Assembly (NCBI GenBank): GCA_913061095.1
Contig: CAJXVM010000020.1
Span: forward strand, 1-64,000
Direction: 5' to 3'
Length of the DNA: 64,000 nucleotides
Source of the DNA: an uncultured Ignavibacteria bacterium
GTDB lineage: Bacteria > Bacteroidota > Ignavibacteria > SZUA-365
In this document: positions 1 through 8,716 of the stretch, piece by piece
Numbering within the stretch: position 1 is the stretch's first letter
Layout: every line of letters begins with the position of its first letter
Translations under genes and position numbers: made by a program
Notes under the pieces: model-generated
What the model was told of the DNA's origin: nothing
Databases searched by the model: none
The model's input: the letters and a program-made list of their open reading frames with translations, nothing else

Positions 1-231
1 GACACCGCTGTGCGTTCAGGCGATACTTCTTCCTTTCGTTAAAAACTCCCGTTTACACAAAATCCTGGACACTACCATTAGGGCGGAATCTCGCTGGCTT
101 TATTCGCTATCTTAAATCGGTCGTTCATGGACGAAGAAAATGCTGATCCTGCTTCATATATTGTACGTCAACCTGCCAACACGCAATCGGCAATCTGAAA
201 TCTTCAATCTGTAATTTGTAATCAATCCCCA
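1..231. other. Left-edge non-coding region
   Basis: No gene is supported here. Frame 1 is open from base 1 to a TAA at 40-42 and could be the last 13 codons of an upstream gene, but that is too short to judge. Bases about 181-225 are AT-rich and built from variants of AATCTGNAAT, similar in style to the low-complexity elements at other gene ends in this window. No convincing promoter for the following gene is visible. Confidence 0.4.
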
Positions 232-930
232 ATGCACCTCTTCCTCACCGATACCCTCGACGCGCGCCAGCCGATAATTACCGGCCCCGAACACCACCAC
301 CTCTCCCGCGTGCTTCGTCTGCAGCCCGGGGATCGCATTCTCCTAACGTCGGGCAGCGGGACTGCCGCCGAAGCGGTCATCGATACCATCGATCGCGAGG
401 AAACGCGCTGCACGATGACCGCTGTGCATGAGGAGTTCAACGAGCCGCGCGTGGCGCTGACGCTGCTGCAGGGCGTGCTGAAGAATCCGGGGAAGATGGA
501 CTGGCTGGTGGAGAAGGGCACCGAGCTCGGGATGACGTCCTTCGTGCCGCTGCACACGGAACGGACCGTGGCCAAGTCGGTGAAAACGGGCCGCCTGCGG
601 AAAATCGTGGAATCGGCAGCCAAGCAGACGCTCCGCGGCCGCATCCCAACCGTGCACGATCCACAGTCCCTCGAACATGCCGCCGCCGCGATGACGAGCG
701 CCCGCCTCCTTCTATTTCACGAAAGCGCTCCGGCGGATGCCGTGCCGGAGGCGCTGCAGTTCGATGATCGCCCACTCGCCGTGTTCATCGGTCCCGAAGG
801 CGGCTTCACCGATGAGGAACTCGCGCTTCTCCGTGACTGCGGCGCGGACGTGCTGTCGCTCGGTCCCCGGCGGCTGCGCGGTGAGACGGCGGGAGTGGCA
901 GCGCTGGCGCGCATCGCTGCGCGACTGTGA
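232..930 (+). CDS. rsmE: 16S rRNA (uracil(1498)-N(3))-methyltransferase RsmE
   Basis: The product is a 232-residue SPOUT-class RNA methyltransferase that N3-methylates U1498 of 16S rRNA using S-adenosylmethionine. The N-terminal PUA-like part includes HHLSRVLRLQPGD near residue 20. The C-terminal trefoil-knot SAM site shows the family motifs FIGPEGGFTDEEL (about residue 187) and LGPRRLRGETA (about residue 213). The length is normal for the family. The ATG at 232 is used because the family N-terminus starts immediately after it. No strong Shine-Dalgarno is visible. It is followed after 6 nt by a long hairpin element. Confidence 0.95.
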   Translation: MHLFLTDTLDARQPIITGPEHHHLSRVLRLQPGDRILLTSGSGTAAEAVIDTIDREETRCTMTAVHEEFNEPRVALTLLQGVLKNPGKMDWLVEKGTELGMTSFVPLHTERTVAKSVKTGRLRKIVESAAKQTLRGRIPTVHDPQSLEHAAAAMTSARLLLFHESAPADAVPEALQFDDRPLAVFIGPEGGFTDEELALLRDCGADVLSLGPRRLRGETAGVAALARIAARL

Positions 931-936
931 TGATAA

Positions 937-1001
937 AAAGATGGCAAGATGGCAAGATGAGAGGATAGAGAACGCGATTATCTTGTCATCTTGTTATCTT
1001 T
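937..1001 (+). repeat. Long inverted-repeat element, AAGATGG type
   Basis: A 24-nt left arm (937-960) pairs with a 24-nt right arm (978-1001) around a 17-nt loop. All four non-Watson-Crick positions are G-T, so the RNA would form an uninterrupted helix with G-U wobbles. Each arm is itself a short tandem (AAGATGGC-like). It lies between the stop of rsmE and the J-domain gene. It could act as a terminator-like or mRNA-end structure, or be a mobile repeat remnant. Confidence 0.75.
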
Positions 1002-1040
1002 CCATTTTTGCATTCATTCACTCACAGCATTCGGCTTCCC

Positions 1041-1544
1041 ATGAGCTACTCCCAGATCCTCCGACGTATCAACCGCCTCCTCAAGGCATCGGTCAATGAT
1101 TTCATGGATACGCTCTCGAAGGACGAGCAGGATCTGCATGACTTTGACGAGGAACTGCGGGATGCGTCAGGAGAAAGACAGTCAGGAAAAGAGTCGGATT
1201 CAGCGCGGGGAGGCGGAGCGCAGGGACGCAGTGCGGGCGCAACCGGGGCAGGAAGAGCCGGAACGCGAAGCGGCGGACAGTCGCGTGGCGGTTCAGGAAG
1301 CCAGCGCAAGGAGGGACGACGGAAACCCGGTGAGCGGGACGATGCCTATTATTTCGGCATCCTCGGAATCACACCCAACGCCACCGAAGCCGAAATCAAA
1401 AAAGCCTACCGCGACCTCATGCGGCAATACCATCCCGATCGCGTCTCGGGACTCGGACCTGAACTCCAGGAAACCGCCTCCCGCCGGGCGCAGGAAATCA
1501 ATGAAGCCTATCACATCATCGAGCGGCGCCGGGGATTCAAGTAG
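1041..1544 (+). CDS. J-domain (DnaJ-like) protein
   Basis: A 167-residue protein whose C-terminal ~60 residues form a J domain: YYFGILGITPNATEAEIKKAY, then the HPD signature in YHPDRV, then EINEAYHIIERR. J domains stimulate the ATPase of a DnaK-type Hsp70. The N-terminal ~45 residues are a predicted helix. Residues about 50-105 are a low-complexity Gly/Arg/Ser linker. The J domain is C-terminal and the G/F and zinc regions of DnaJ are absent, so this is a class III co-chaperone and its client is unknown. ATG 1041 is chosen over ATG 1008, which lies next to the upstream hairpin and adds an unlikely leader. Confidence 0.8.
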   Translation: MSYSQILRRINRLLKASVNDFMDTLSKDEQDLHDFDEELRDASGERQSGKESDSARGGGAQGRSAGATGAGRAGTRSGGQSRGGSGSQRKEGRRKPGERDDAYYFGILGITPNATEAEIKKAYRDLMRQYHPDRVSGLGPELQETASRRAQEINEAYHIIERRRGFK

Positions 1545-1570
1545 CAGCCTTCCATACTGCGGGAAGTTCG

Positions 1571-1635
1571 AAGTACAAAACGCAAAGTGCAAAGTGCAAA
1601 TGTCTGTTCGATGAGACTCTGCCCTTTGCACTTCT
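1571..1635. repeat. Inverted GCAAAGT-repeat element
   Basis: The left arm (about 1571-1600) contains tandem GCAAAGT units. The right arm (1621-1635, CCTTTGCACTTCT) is their reverse complement. The element lies between the convergent ends of the J-domain gene (stop 1544) and the oxidoreductase gene (stop 1672). The same sequence family recurs near 14.5 and 18.0 kb. It may serve as a bidirectional 3'-end structure. Confidence 0.7.
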
Positions 1636-1671
1636 ATTCAGACAGAGTTGTGCCTGGGGGAATGAAGGAAC

Positions 1672-2649
1672 TCAGGAAATCAATCTGACGATTTCTTCCG
1701 CCACCTCCAACGCCTGCTGGGCGGCGCGACCATCGACGATGGGACGCGTGCCCTCACGCACGGCGTTGACGAAGAGCTGGAGTTCGTGCTTGAGAGGGTT
1801 GTGGTCCTTCGGAACGGGGGGCTGCTCGTAGACGATGTTGCGCTTGACGGTGCCCTTGTCGATCTGTCCGAGCATGAACGTGGGGGAAACGTCCTTGTCG
1901 TCGGGATCCACGAGGCGGAACACTTCCGCGAGTCCCTGCAGAAAATCGATCGAGATGTACGCGTTCTTCTGGAACATGCGCATCTTGCGCATCTTGTTCT
2001 GCGAGATGCGGCTGGCGGTGATGTTCGCCACGCAGCCGTTGGTGAACTTGATGCGCGCGTTGGCGATGTCGGCGGATTCCGAAACGACGGCGATGCCGCT
2101 CGCGTCGATCGACTCGACGTCGCTCTTGACCAGCGCCAGGATGATGTCGATGTCGTGTATCATCAGATCCAGCACGACGGCGACGTCGGTGCCGCGGGGG
2201 TTGAACTGCGAAAGCCGGTGTGATTCGACGAACAGCGGCGCGATGTCATACGCGTCCAGCGCGACGATGGCGGGGTTGAAGCGCTCGATGTGTCCGACCT
2301 GCACGATGACGCCGTGCTCCTCGGACAGCTCGTTGAGCTGCCGCGCCTGCTCGACGGTCTCGGTGATGGGCTTTTCGAGAAAGACCGGCGTGCCGCGGCG
2401 GATGGCCTCCGCGGCGATGTCGAAATGCGTGGATGTCGGCGTGGCGATGCTCAGCGCATCGACGCTGTCGAGCATGTCTTCGAGATCCGCGGCGACGCGT
2501 CCGCCGTATTCACCCGCGATGCGCTCCGCGGTTTTGGTGTCGATGTCGTAAACGGCCTCGAGTACCGCGCCCTCGGCCGAGGACAGCATTTTCGCGTGCA
2601 GCGATCCGAGATGTCCAAGCCCGATCACGCCAAGTTTGATATCGCTCAT
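1672..2649 (-). CDS. Gfo/Idh/MocA-family NAD(P)-dependent sugar oxidoreductase
   Basis: A 325-residue dehydrogenase with an N-terminal Rossmann fold (GVIGLGHLGSLHAKML, GxGxxG at about residues 10-15), the family EKP motif (VFLEKPIT near residue 93) and a C-terminal Gfo/Idh alpha/beta domain (GHIERFNPA). The substrate is likely a sugar or nucleotide sugar. Its start codon overlaps the lpxA stop by 4 bp, so the two are translationally coupled, which suggests a role in lipid A or nucleotide-sugar metabolism. One known precedent for a Gfo/Idh enzyme acting with LpxA is GnnA (UDP-GlcNAc 3-dehydrogenase). No GnnB aminotransferase is present nearby, so the substrate remains inferred. Confidence 0.85.
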   Translation of the reverse strand: MSDIKLGVIGLGHLGSLHAKMLSSAEGAVLEAVYDIDTKTAERIAGEYGGRVAADLEDMLDSVDALSIATPTSTHFDIAAEAIRRGTPVFLEKPITETVEQARQLNELSEEHGVIVQVGHIERFNPAIVALDAYDIAPLFVESHRLSQFNPRGTDVAVVLDLMIHDIDIILALVKSDVESIDASGIAVVSESADIANARIKFTNGCVANITASRISQNKMRKMRMFQKNAYISIDFLQGLAEVFRLVDPDDKDVSPTFMLGQIDKGTVKRNIVYEQPPVPKDHNPLKHELQLFVNAVREGTRPIVDGRAAQQALEVAEEIVRLIS

Positions 2650-3437
2650 TTTCTGCTCTTTGCGAGTTTGATAAGTCCACGGTCACTGTTGGCGATGAAA
2701 TCCAGCACGACCTTTACTTCCTCGGTCTGCTCGATGTTCTCCCTGATCCATTCCACCGCCTGGGATACGTTCATGCCCTGCCGGTAAATGGCGCGGTAGG
2801 TGCGGTCAAGCGCGTCGAGACTCTCCTTCGAAAACCCGCGTCGGCGCAGGCCGATGGAGTTGAGTCCCTCGAACTGCGCGGGCCACTGGCCGGCCAGCAC
2901 GTAGGGCGGAACATCCTTCACGACGCGGACGCCGCCCGCGATCATGACATGCGCGCCGACATGCGTGAACTGATGAATCGCGCTTACACCGCCGATGATG
3001 GCATAGTCGCCGACGAGCACGTGTCCGCCCATCTGCACCGTATTGGCGATGATGACATTGTCGCCGACCTGGCAGTCATGGGCGACATGCGCGTAGGCCA
3101 TCAGCAGACAGTTGCTGCCGACCGAGCTTTTCCAGCTGTGCGTGGTGCCGCGATTGAGCGTGCAGTATTCACGCACGACGGTGTTGTCTCCGATATGAAA
3201 TTCCGTTTTCTCACCGGCATACTTCAGATCCTGCGGGGGCGTGGAAACGACGGCTCCCTGGTGGATGGTGCAGTTGCTGCCGATGCGGGCGCCGTTGTCG
3301 ATGCGCACGCTGGGACCGATGACGGTGCCGTCGCCGATGACGACGTCGCCTTCGACGGTCGCGAAGGGACCAATGGTGACGCCGTCCGCGATATCCGCCG
3401 CGCTGTCGACAATGGCGGTGGGATGAATGGTGGGCAT
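2646..3437 (-). CDS. lpxA: Acyl-ACP--UDP-N-acetylglucosamine O-acyltransferase LpxA
   Basis: A 263-residue left-handed beta-helix acyltransferase catalysing the first step of lipid A synthesis, transfer of a 3-hydroxyacyl chain from ACP to UDP-GlcNAc. Hexapeptide repeats run from residue 1 to about 190. The catalytic His lies in the motif MAYAHVAHDCQVGDN (second His). The C-terminal helical region GLNSIGLRRRGFS is typical. Length is as in E. coli LpxA. It lies 37 nt downstream of lpxC-fabZ in the same direction and overlaps the oxidoreductase gene by 4 bp, forming a three-gene lipid A unit. Confidence 0.96.
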   Translation of the reverse strand: MPTIHPTAIVDSAADIADGVTIGPFATVEGDVVIGDGTVIGPSVRIDNGARIGSNCTIHQGAVVSTPPQDLKYAGEKTEFHIGDNTVVREYCTLNRGTTHSWKSSVGSNCLLMAYAHVAHDCQVGDNVIIANTVQMGGHVLVGDYAIIGGVSAIHQFTHVGAHVMIAGGVRVVKDVPPYVLAGQWPAQFEGLNSIGLRRRGFSKESLDALDRTYRAIYRQGMNVSQAVEWIRENIEQTEEVKVVLDFIANSDRGLIKLAKSRK

Positions 3438-3474
3438 GATGCTCCGCTGTCAGATGTAACGTGTACGGCCTGCG

Positions 3475-4887
3475 TCAGGCCTGCTTTTTCGATCCGTTCC
3501 TGTCCACGACGGCGGCCATCATGTCGGCTTCCGCGACGAGTTCGCCCTCGACGAAAGACTTCCCGCGGATCTGGATGATGTTGCGCCGCTTGTTGACCAT
3601 TTCGATCTCCATGATCATCTGGTCGCCGGGCACGACGGGACGACGGAATTTCGCATTGTCGATGGTGGAGAAGAACGCGAGTTTTTCCTTTGGCTTTTCG
3701 ATGCTGTTGAGCATGAGGATGCCGCCGCACTGTGCCATGGCTTCGATGATGAGCACGCCGGGCATGACGGGCTGTCCGGGGAAATGTCCCTGGAAAAAGT
3801 TCTCGTTCATGCTCACGTTCTTCACGCCCACGATTTTCTTGTCGATCTCGAGGCTCACGATTTTGTCGACCAGGAGGAAGGGATAGCGATGGGGGAGGAT
3901 CTCGGAGATGGCATTGATGTCGAAGACCACACCCTGCTTTTTCTCGTGTTGGAATTTCTTGACCAGGCGCTTCTCGAGATAGAGCTTGCGGATCATTTTT
4001 GCGAACTCGACGTTGCTCGCGTGTCCCGGCCGTGCAGCGAGGATCTGCGCCTTGAGCGGCACGCCGACGAGTGTCAGGTCGCCGAGCAGGTCGAGCAGTT
4101 TGTGCCGTGCCGGCTCGTTCTTGAAGCGCATGGTGATGTCGTTCAGGAAGCCGTGGTCATTGAGCCGGATGTCACTGCCGAGATTGAGCTTCTCCCCGAT
4201 GGCCTCCAGATCGCCTTCCTTCACCTCGCGGTCGACGATGACGACGGCGTTGTCGAGACTGCCACCCTTGATCAGTCCGGCATCGTGCAGTTGCTCGACT
4301 TCGGTGAGGAAGCAGAAAGTACGCGAGGATGCAAACTCCGAGACGAACTCCTCGAGATTGAACATCCCCGTATGCTGACTGCCGAGGGCTGGATTCTTGT
4401 AATCCACCATCACCGTCATGCGGAAGTCATCGAGGGGCAGTGCGACGATGTCAATCTCCTTTTCGGGATTCGAGTATTGAATCGTCCGGTCAATGATGAG
4501 GTAATCCTTGGCTGCTTCCTGCTTCTGGATGCCGGCGCGCTCGAGGGCCTCGACAAAGGGCATGGCGCTGCCGTCGCCTACCGGCGGCTCGATACCGTCG
4601 ATCTCAATGATCAGGTTGTCGATCTGCAGGCCCGCCACGGCTGCGAGCACATGCTCGACCGTGTACACCTTGATGTCGCCGTGTCCCAGCGTCGTGCCGC
4701 GCGAGACATCGACCACGTAATCCACGATGGCCGGAATTTCCGGATCCCCTCCGAGATCGGTGCGCACGAAGCGGATTCCATAGTTCTCGGGCGCGGGCTT
4801 GAACGTGACGGTACACTTGGCGCCGGTGTGCAGTCCGGTTCCCGAGTAGGAAACCGCTTCCTGTATGGTGCATTGATGAACGAGCAT
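3475..4887 (-). CDS. lpxC-fabZ: Bifunctional UDP-3-O-acyl-GlcNAc deacetylase / 3-hydroxyacyl-ACP dehydratase (LpxC-FabZ)
   Basis: A 470-residue fusion. Residues 1 to about 290 are LpxC, the zinc deacetylase that commits UDP-3-O-acyl-GlcNAc to lipid A: TVEHVLAA with zinc His79 at the E. coli position, and HKLLDLLGDL carrying the other zinc ligands. Residues about 330-470 are FabZ, the hot-dog dehydratase of fatty acid elongation, with HRYPFLLVDK and the catalytic segment GHFPGQPVMPGVL. This fusion is characteristic of the Bacteroidota/Chlorobi lineage. The start MLVHQC at 4887 aligns with LpxC. The frame stays open to 4965, but that extension has no family counterpart. Linking the two activities may balance lipid A and fatty acid synthesis. 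Confidence 0.96.
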   Translation of the reverse strand: MLVHQCTIQEAVSYSGTGLHTGAKCTVTFKPAPENYGIRFVRTDLGGDPEIPAIVDYVVDVSRGTTLGHGDIKVYTVEHVLAAVAGLQIDNLIIEIDGIEPPVGDGSAMPFVEALERAGIQKQEAAKDYLIIDRTIQYSNPEKEIDIVALPLDDFRMTVMVDYKNPALGSQHTGMFNLEEFVSEFASSRTFCFLTEVEQLHDAGLIKGGSLDNAVVIVDREVKEGDLEAIGEKLNLGSDIRLNDHGFLNDITMRFKNEPARHKLLDLLGDLTLVGVPLKAQILAARPGHASNVEFAKMIRKLYLEKRLVKKFQHEKKQGVVFDINAISEILPHRYPFLLVDKIVSLEIDKKIVGVKNVSMNENFFQGHFPGQPVMPGVLIIEAMAQCGGILMLNSIEKPKEKLAFFSTIDNAKFRRPVVPGDQMIMEIEMVNKRRNIIQIRGKSFVEGELVAEADMMAAVVDRNGSKKQA

Positions 4888-5012
4888 GGGATGTGTATTC
4901 TTATGAGTGAGAATGGGAATTTTTTTCCAATCCCTTAAAATCGTGACATCCGGGCGAAAAAACAATCATCAGCCTCACCGTGAGCCATTCGAGGAGTGAT
5001 CGGATGGGACGA

Positions 5013-5030
5013 CACCCTGAGCCTGTCGAA
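5013..5030. repeat. GAGCCTGTCGAA-core dispersed element
   Basis: The sequence CACCCTGAGCCTGTCGAA sits in the lpxC/ppk intergenic region. Its 12-nt core (5019-5030) recurs exactly in reverse complement as a hairpin loop at 8830-8841, and the flank CACCCTGAGC recurs at 8780-8789. It overlaps the -33 region of the candidate ppk promoter. Confidence 0.6.
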
Positions 5031-5060
5031 ATGAAATCCTAATTTTCGTATGTTACCTTG
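5031..5060 (+). promoter_or_regulatory. Candidate ppk promoter
   Basis: TACCTTG (5054-5060) matches a TANNTTG -7 box, with ATG in place of TTG 20 nt upstream (5031-5033). The predicted leader to the ATG at 5098 is about 32 nt. This is a weaker match than the other candidates in the window. Confidence 0.3.
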
Positions 5061-5097
5061 ATTCATCTGGACACATGATATTGCAGCGATACGACTC

Positions 5098-7305
5098 ATG
5101 AAGGAAGCAGCACACACGAATATTCATCATCTGCATGCCCGCGCGCAGGACGAAGCATCGGAGGACCGCGCGAAGGAGGAACAGCAGCACGCGCAGCGCG
5201 AGGAAACCCCCGCCTACGACCTGTACGCTCCCGACGTGTATTTCAACCGCGAACTGAGCTGGCTCGATTTCAACTGGCGCGTACTCAACGAGGCCCTCGA
5301 TCCGGATATCCCCCTGCTTGAAAGGCTGAAATTCCTCTGCATCACCTCGTCCAACCTCGATGAGTTCTACATGATCCGCGTGGCGGGACTCAAGCAGCAG
5401 ATCGAGCTCGGGGTCACCGATCTCCCGCCCGACGGAATGACGCCGGAAGAGACCATCGCGGCCATCCGCGAAAGCGTCTGCCGCATGAACAATGCCATGG
5501 CGGACTGCTTCCTCGATGACATCATGCCCGGACTCGAGCGCGAGGGGGTGCATCTGCATTCCTACGCGGATCTCGATGACGAGAGCCGCGAGTGGTGCGA
5601 GCGCTATTTCATGGAGCATGTCTATCCCGTGCTTTCCCCCCTGGCCATTGATCCCGGGCATCCCTTCCCGCATCTGCTCAACCGGTCGCTCAATCTCGTC
5701 ATCACCGTGGTGGATTCGATGACGGACGAGGAGCGCATCGCCGTCGTGCAGGTGCCGCCCGTAGTGCCGCGCCTGGTGAAGATTCCCGTCCGGCGCGACG
5801 GCTATCACTACGTTCTGCTCGGTGAAGTCATCGCCGCCAACGCCGCGGCGCTGTTTCCCGGACTGCAGGTGAAGGATTCCTGGCGCTTCCGCGTCACGCG
5901 CAACGCCGACCTCGACATCGCCGACGACGAGGCATCCGATCTGCTGAAAACCATTGAAGAGCAGATCCGGCGCCGTCGCTGGGGCGCAGTGGTGCGGCTT
6001 GAGGTGGATCACGATATCCCGCAGTCCGTGCGCCGCATGCTGCAGAGCGCCATGCATCTGCAGGAGCAGGAGATCTACCCGATCCGCGGTCCGCTGAATC
6101 TCGCCGACTTCATGGATCTCGTCAAGCTTCCGAAAAAGCAGCTCAAGGATCCGCCGTTCACGCCGCGCATCATCGAGGAACTGCGCGGGGATCATAACAT
6201 CTTCGCGCGCATCCGTGAGCGGGATCTGTTCTTCCATCATCCATACGATTCCTTCAGCTCCATCGTCGAGTTCATCGAAATTGCCGCCGACGATCCGGAC
6301 GTGCTGGCGATCAAGCAGACGCTGTACCGTACCAGCGGCGATTCGAGCATCGTCAAGGCGCTCGCGCGCGCCGCGGAAAACGGAAAGCAGGTCACGGCCT
6401 TCGTCGAACTCAAGGCACGCTTCGACGAGGAGAACAATATCATCTGGGCGCGGCGGCTGGAGCAGGCGGGCGTGCATGTCGTCTACGGCATCATCGGACT
6501 CAAGACGCACTGCAAGCTCTCGCTGGTTGTGCGGCGGGAGAAAAAGGGACTGCGCACATACGCGCATCTCAGCACGGGCAACTACAACGAGACCACGGCG
6601 CGTATTTACACGGATTTCGGATTGCTGAGCTCAAGGGAGGATCTTTCCTTCGAGGCGGCCGCGGTGTTCAATTATCTCACCGGGTATTCGCACCAGACCA
6701 ACTGGAGCAAGATCATCGTTGCGCCCGTGTCGCTGCGGCAGAAAACGCTTGCGCTCATCCAGCGCGAGATGGAGAATCAGAAGGCGGGAAAAAAAGCCGG
6801 CATCGTCGTGAAAATGAATTCAATCGTCGATGCGCAGGTGATACGCGCGCTGTACCGCGCCTCGCAGGCGGGCGTGAAGATCGAGCTCGTTATCCGCGGA
6901 ATCTGCTGTCTCAAGCCCGGCGTGCCCGGACTAAGTGACAACATCCGCGTGATGAGCATCGTGGGGCGTTTCCTCGAGCACACGCGCGTATTCGTCTTCG
7001 AGAACGACGGCGATCCGGAGATTTACTTCAGCAGCGCCGACTGGATGCCGCGCAACCTCAATCGCCGGGTCGAGGCCATGTTCATGGTGGAGGAGCCGAT
7101 CATCAAGGAGCGCGTGCTCAACCACATTGTCCCCACCATCCTCGCCGACAACGTCAAATCATACATCCTCCAGCCCGACGCGAGTTACGTGCGTCCCAAC
7201 GTCGGTCCCGACGAGGAGCGCGTCAACTCGCAGGAGCGCTTTATCCAGTACGCCGAAACCGCCTACCGCGAGCGCAACGCCGAGGAAGACGACGAAAGTG
7301 AATAA
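5098..7305 (+). CDS. ppk1: Polyphosphate kinase 1
   Basis: A 735-residue enzyme that polymerises the gamma-phosphate of ATP into polyphosphate, reversibly. The N-domain begins with the classical FNRELSWLDFNWRVLNEA (about residue 43). The two PLD-like C domains carry the autophosphorylated His in GLKTHCKLS (His471) and the second conserved His in RFLEHTRVF (His628), followed by SSADWMPRNLNRR. The N-terminal ~40 residues are a charged extension rich in Glu, Ala and His. Length is within the PPK1 range. It stands alone on the plus strand, divergent from the lpx operon and convergent with the ROK gene. No exopolyphosphatase gene is nearby. Confidence 0.96.
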   Translation: MKEAAHTNIHHLHARAQDEASEDRAKEEQQHAQREETPAYDLYAPDVYFNRELSWLDFNWRVLNEALDPDIPLLERLKFLCITSSNLDEFYMIRVAGLKQQIELGVTDLPPDGMTPEETIAAIRESVCRMNNAMADCFLDDIMPGLEREGVHLHSYADLDDESREWCERYFMEHVYPVLSPLAIDPGHPFPHLLNRSLNLVITVVDSMTDEERIAVVQVPPVVPRLVKIPVRRDGYHYVLLGEVIAANAAALFPGLQVKDSWRFRVTRNADLDIADDEASDLLKTIEEQIRRRRWGAVVRLEVDHDIPQSVRRMLQSAMHLQEQEIYPIRGPLNLADFMDLVKLPKKQLKDPPFTPRIIEELRGDHNIFARIRERDLFFHHPYDSFSSIVEFIEIAADDPDVLAIKQTLYRTSGDSSIVKALARAAENGKQVTAFVELKARFDEENNIIWARRLEQAGVHVVYGIIGLKTHCKLSLVVRREKKGLRTYAHLSTGNYNETTARIYTDFGLLSSREDLSFEAAAVFNYLTGYSHQTNWSKIIVAPVSLRQKTLALIQREMENQKAGKKAGIVVKMNSIVDAQVIRALYRASQAGVKIELVIRGICCLKPGVPGLSDNIRVMSIVGRFLEHTRVFVFENDGDPEIYFSSADWMPRNLNRRVEAMFMVEEPIIKERVLNHIVPTILADNVKSYILQPDASYVRPNVGPDEERVNSQERFIQYAETAYRERNAEEDDESE

Positions 7306-7343
7306 TGCACTTTGGGGTTTATCTGAAGCAGTAGAGCCGCCCG

Positions 7344-7404
7344 AGCAGGCGTGTGCCTGCTTCCACCCGCCAGCGGACTGCGCTAACCCCACCCGTAAGG
7401 GTGG
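7344..7404. repeat. Two small hairpins in the ppk/ROK convergent gap
   Basis: AGCAGGC-GTGT-GCCTGCT (7344-7361) and CCACCC-GTAA-GGGTGG (7389-7404) are perfect inverted repeats with 4-nt loops, between the convergent stops at 7305 and 7420. Neither has a clear T-run. They may be transcript-end structures or dispersed palindromes. Confidence 0.5.
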
Positions 7405-7419
7405 AGGTGAGAGTGGACG

Positions 7420-8367
7420 CTACACCAGCAGCGCCGCCGCGCCGAGCATGCCGGCGTCGTTGCCGAGAGCGGCGGGGAGGATGACGAGGCGGTCGCGGTG
7501 GACTTTGAGGGCGCGGGAAGAGGCGCTGGCGCGGATGCCGTCGAAGAGCACGTCGCCGGCGCCGGAGATGCCGCCACCGATGATAAAGGTGGTCATGTCT
7601 AGCAGGTTCGCGGTGCTCGCGATGGCGACGCCGAGACGGTCGCCAGCCGTGCGCAGTATGTCCGCGCTGACATCGTCGCCCTCCGCCGCGGCGTGGGAGA
7701 GATCTTCGGGAGAGAGGCTTTCGGGATTTTGCCGGGCGCGCTCGTGCAGGGGAGAAGCGGAGGCGTTGCGCAGCAGCGGGATGGCCGCGCGCATCATGTA
7801 GCCGATACCCACATAGGCCTCCACGCAGCCGTGATTGCCGCAGTTGCAGGGCGGCCCGTTGAAGTCGATGGTGATATGCCCGAATTCACCGGCGAAGCCG
7901 CGCTCGCCGTGATAAATCCGGTTGCCGATGATGATTCCCGAGCCGACACCCGTGCCAAGCGTGAGTCCGATGAAATTGTCGTACTCGCGTCCCGCTCCGA
8001 AATGCGCCTCGCCGAGCGCCGCGCAGTTGGCGTCGTTGTCGATGCGTACCTCGCGCTCCCAGCGGTCACGCATGATATCTGTCAGCGGGACTTCCTTCCA
8101 CGCGGGGAGATTCGGGGGATGAAACACCGTGCCGCTCGCGATATCAATCGCGCCGGGCACGCCGATGCCGATGCCGTCCACGGTGAGGGACTCGGCGTTC
8201 GCAAGCTCTTGAAGCTCCTCGATGCAATCGTGCAGCTGCCCGATCGTGGCTTCCTGCTCGCGGTCGGCGAGTGTCGGCCGACGGGTCTTCGCGTACACTG
8301 TGCCGCCGGGCTCGGTGAGCGCCGCCTTCATGCTGGTGCCGCCGATGTCCACTCCGATGGTAATCAT
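7420..8367 (-). CDS. ROK-family sugar kinase (probable glucokinase)
   Basis: A 315-residue ROK kinase. The N-terminal phosphate-binding motif is IGVDIGGTSMKAAL. The catalytic base lies in RIDNDANCAALGE (Asp). The ROK zinc site CNCGNHGCVEAY is present near residue 175, with the preceding EFGH motif. Most bacterial ROK kinases with this layout phosphorylate glucose, but N-acetylated hexoses are possible. The start overlaps the stop of the upstream FtsB-like gene by 4 bp, so the two are co-translated. Confidence 0.88.
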   Translation of the reverse strand: MITIGVDIGGTSMKAALTEPGGTVYAKTRRPTLADREQEATIGQLHDCIEELQELANAESLTVDGIGIGVPGAIDIASGTVFHPPNLPAWKEVPLTDIMRDRWEREVRIDNDANCAALGEAHFGAGREYDNFIGLTLGTGVGSGIIIGNRIYHGERGFAGEFGHITIDFNGPPCNCGNHGCVEAYVGIGYMMRAAIPLLRNASASPLHERARQNPESLSPEDLSHAAAEGDDVSADILRTAGDRLGVAIASTANLLDMTTFIIGGGISGAGDVLFDGIRASASSRALKVHRDRLVILPAALGNDAGMLGAAALLV

Positions 8368-8711
8368 TTCGTGGCAGCTTCCTCCGCGGGAACGATGCGG
8401 TAGACGATTTCTCCCGGACGAATCATCCCGTGCGATTCACGGGCGACATGCTCGATCGTGGCCCTGTCATCACGCAATAGCTCTCTCTGTCGCGTCAGCC
8501 GCTGAATGTCGCGCTCGAGCTCGATCACCCGTGCTTCCTTCTCGGTAATTTCATCTTCGATGCTCAGCCGGCTGATGAATCCCTTGGTGCTGAACAGGAA
8601 GTACATCAGCACAACCAGAAGCGCGGCGACAAGTATCGTCGATGTCCTGCTCCTGAGAAGACGGACGATCTTCGGCTGTCGGCGCTTTGTTGGAGATCCA
8701 TACGGTGGCAT
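8364..8711 (-). CDS. FtsB/DivIC-family septum formation initiator
   Basis: A 115-residue bitopic membrane protein. It has a basic N-terminus (about residues 1-28), one transmembrane segment (TILVAALLVVLMYFLF, about 29-46), a coiled coil with heptad-spaced Leu/Ile (about 55-90), and a short C-terminal tail containing ESHGMIRPGEIVYRI, which is typical of FtsB/DivIC. In the family, the protein bridges FtsL and FtsQ/DivIB in the division complex. A TATGTTG box ends 5 nt upstream of the ATG, so the mRNA may be leaderless. No Shine-Dalgarno is seen. Confidence 0.85.
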   Translation of the reverse strand: MPPYGSPTKRRQPKIVRLLRSRTSTILVAALLVVLMYFLFSTKGFISRLSIEDEITEKEARVIELERDIQRLTRQRELLRDDRATIEHVARESHGMIRPGEIVYRIVPAEEAATK

Positions 8712-8716
8712 GGCTG

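Noticed and set aside
5053-6567. A 504-codon open frame opposite ppk
   Set aside because: It is a shadow frame of the PPK coding sequence, with no recognisable motif.
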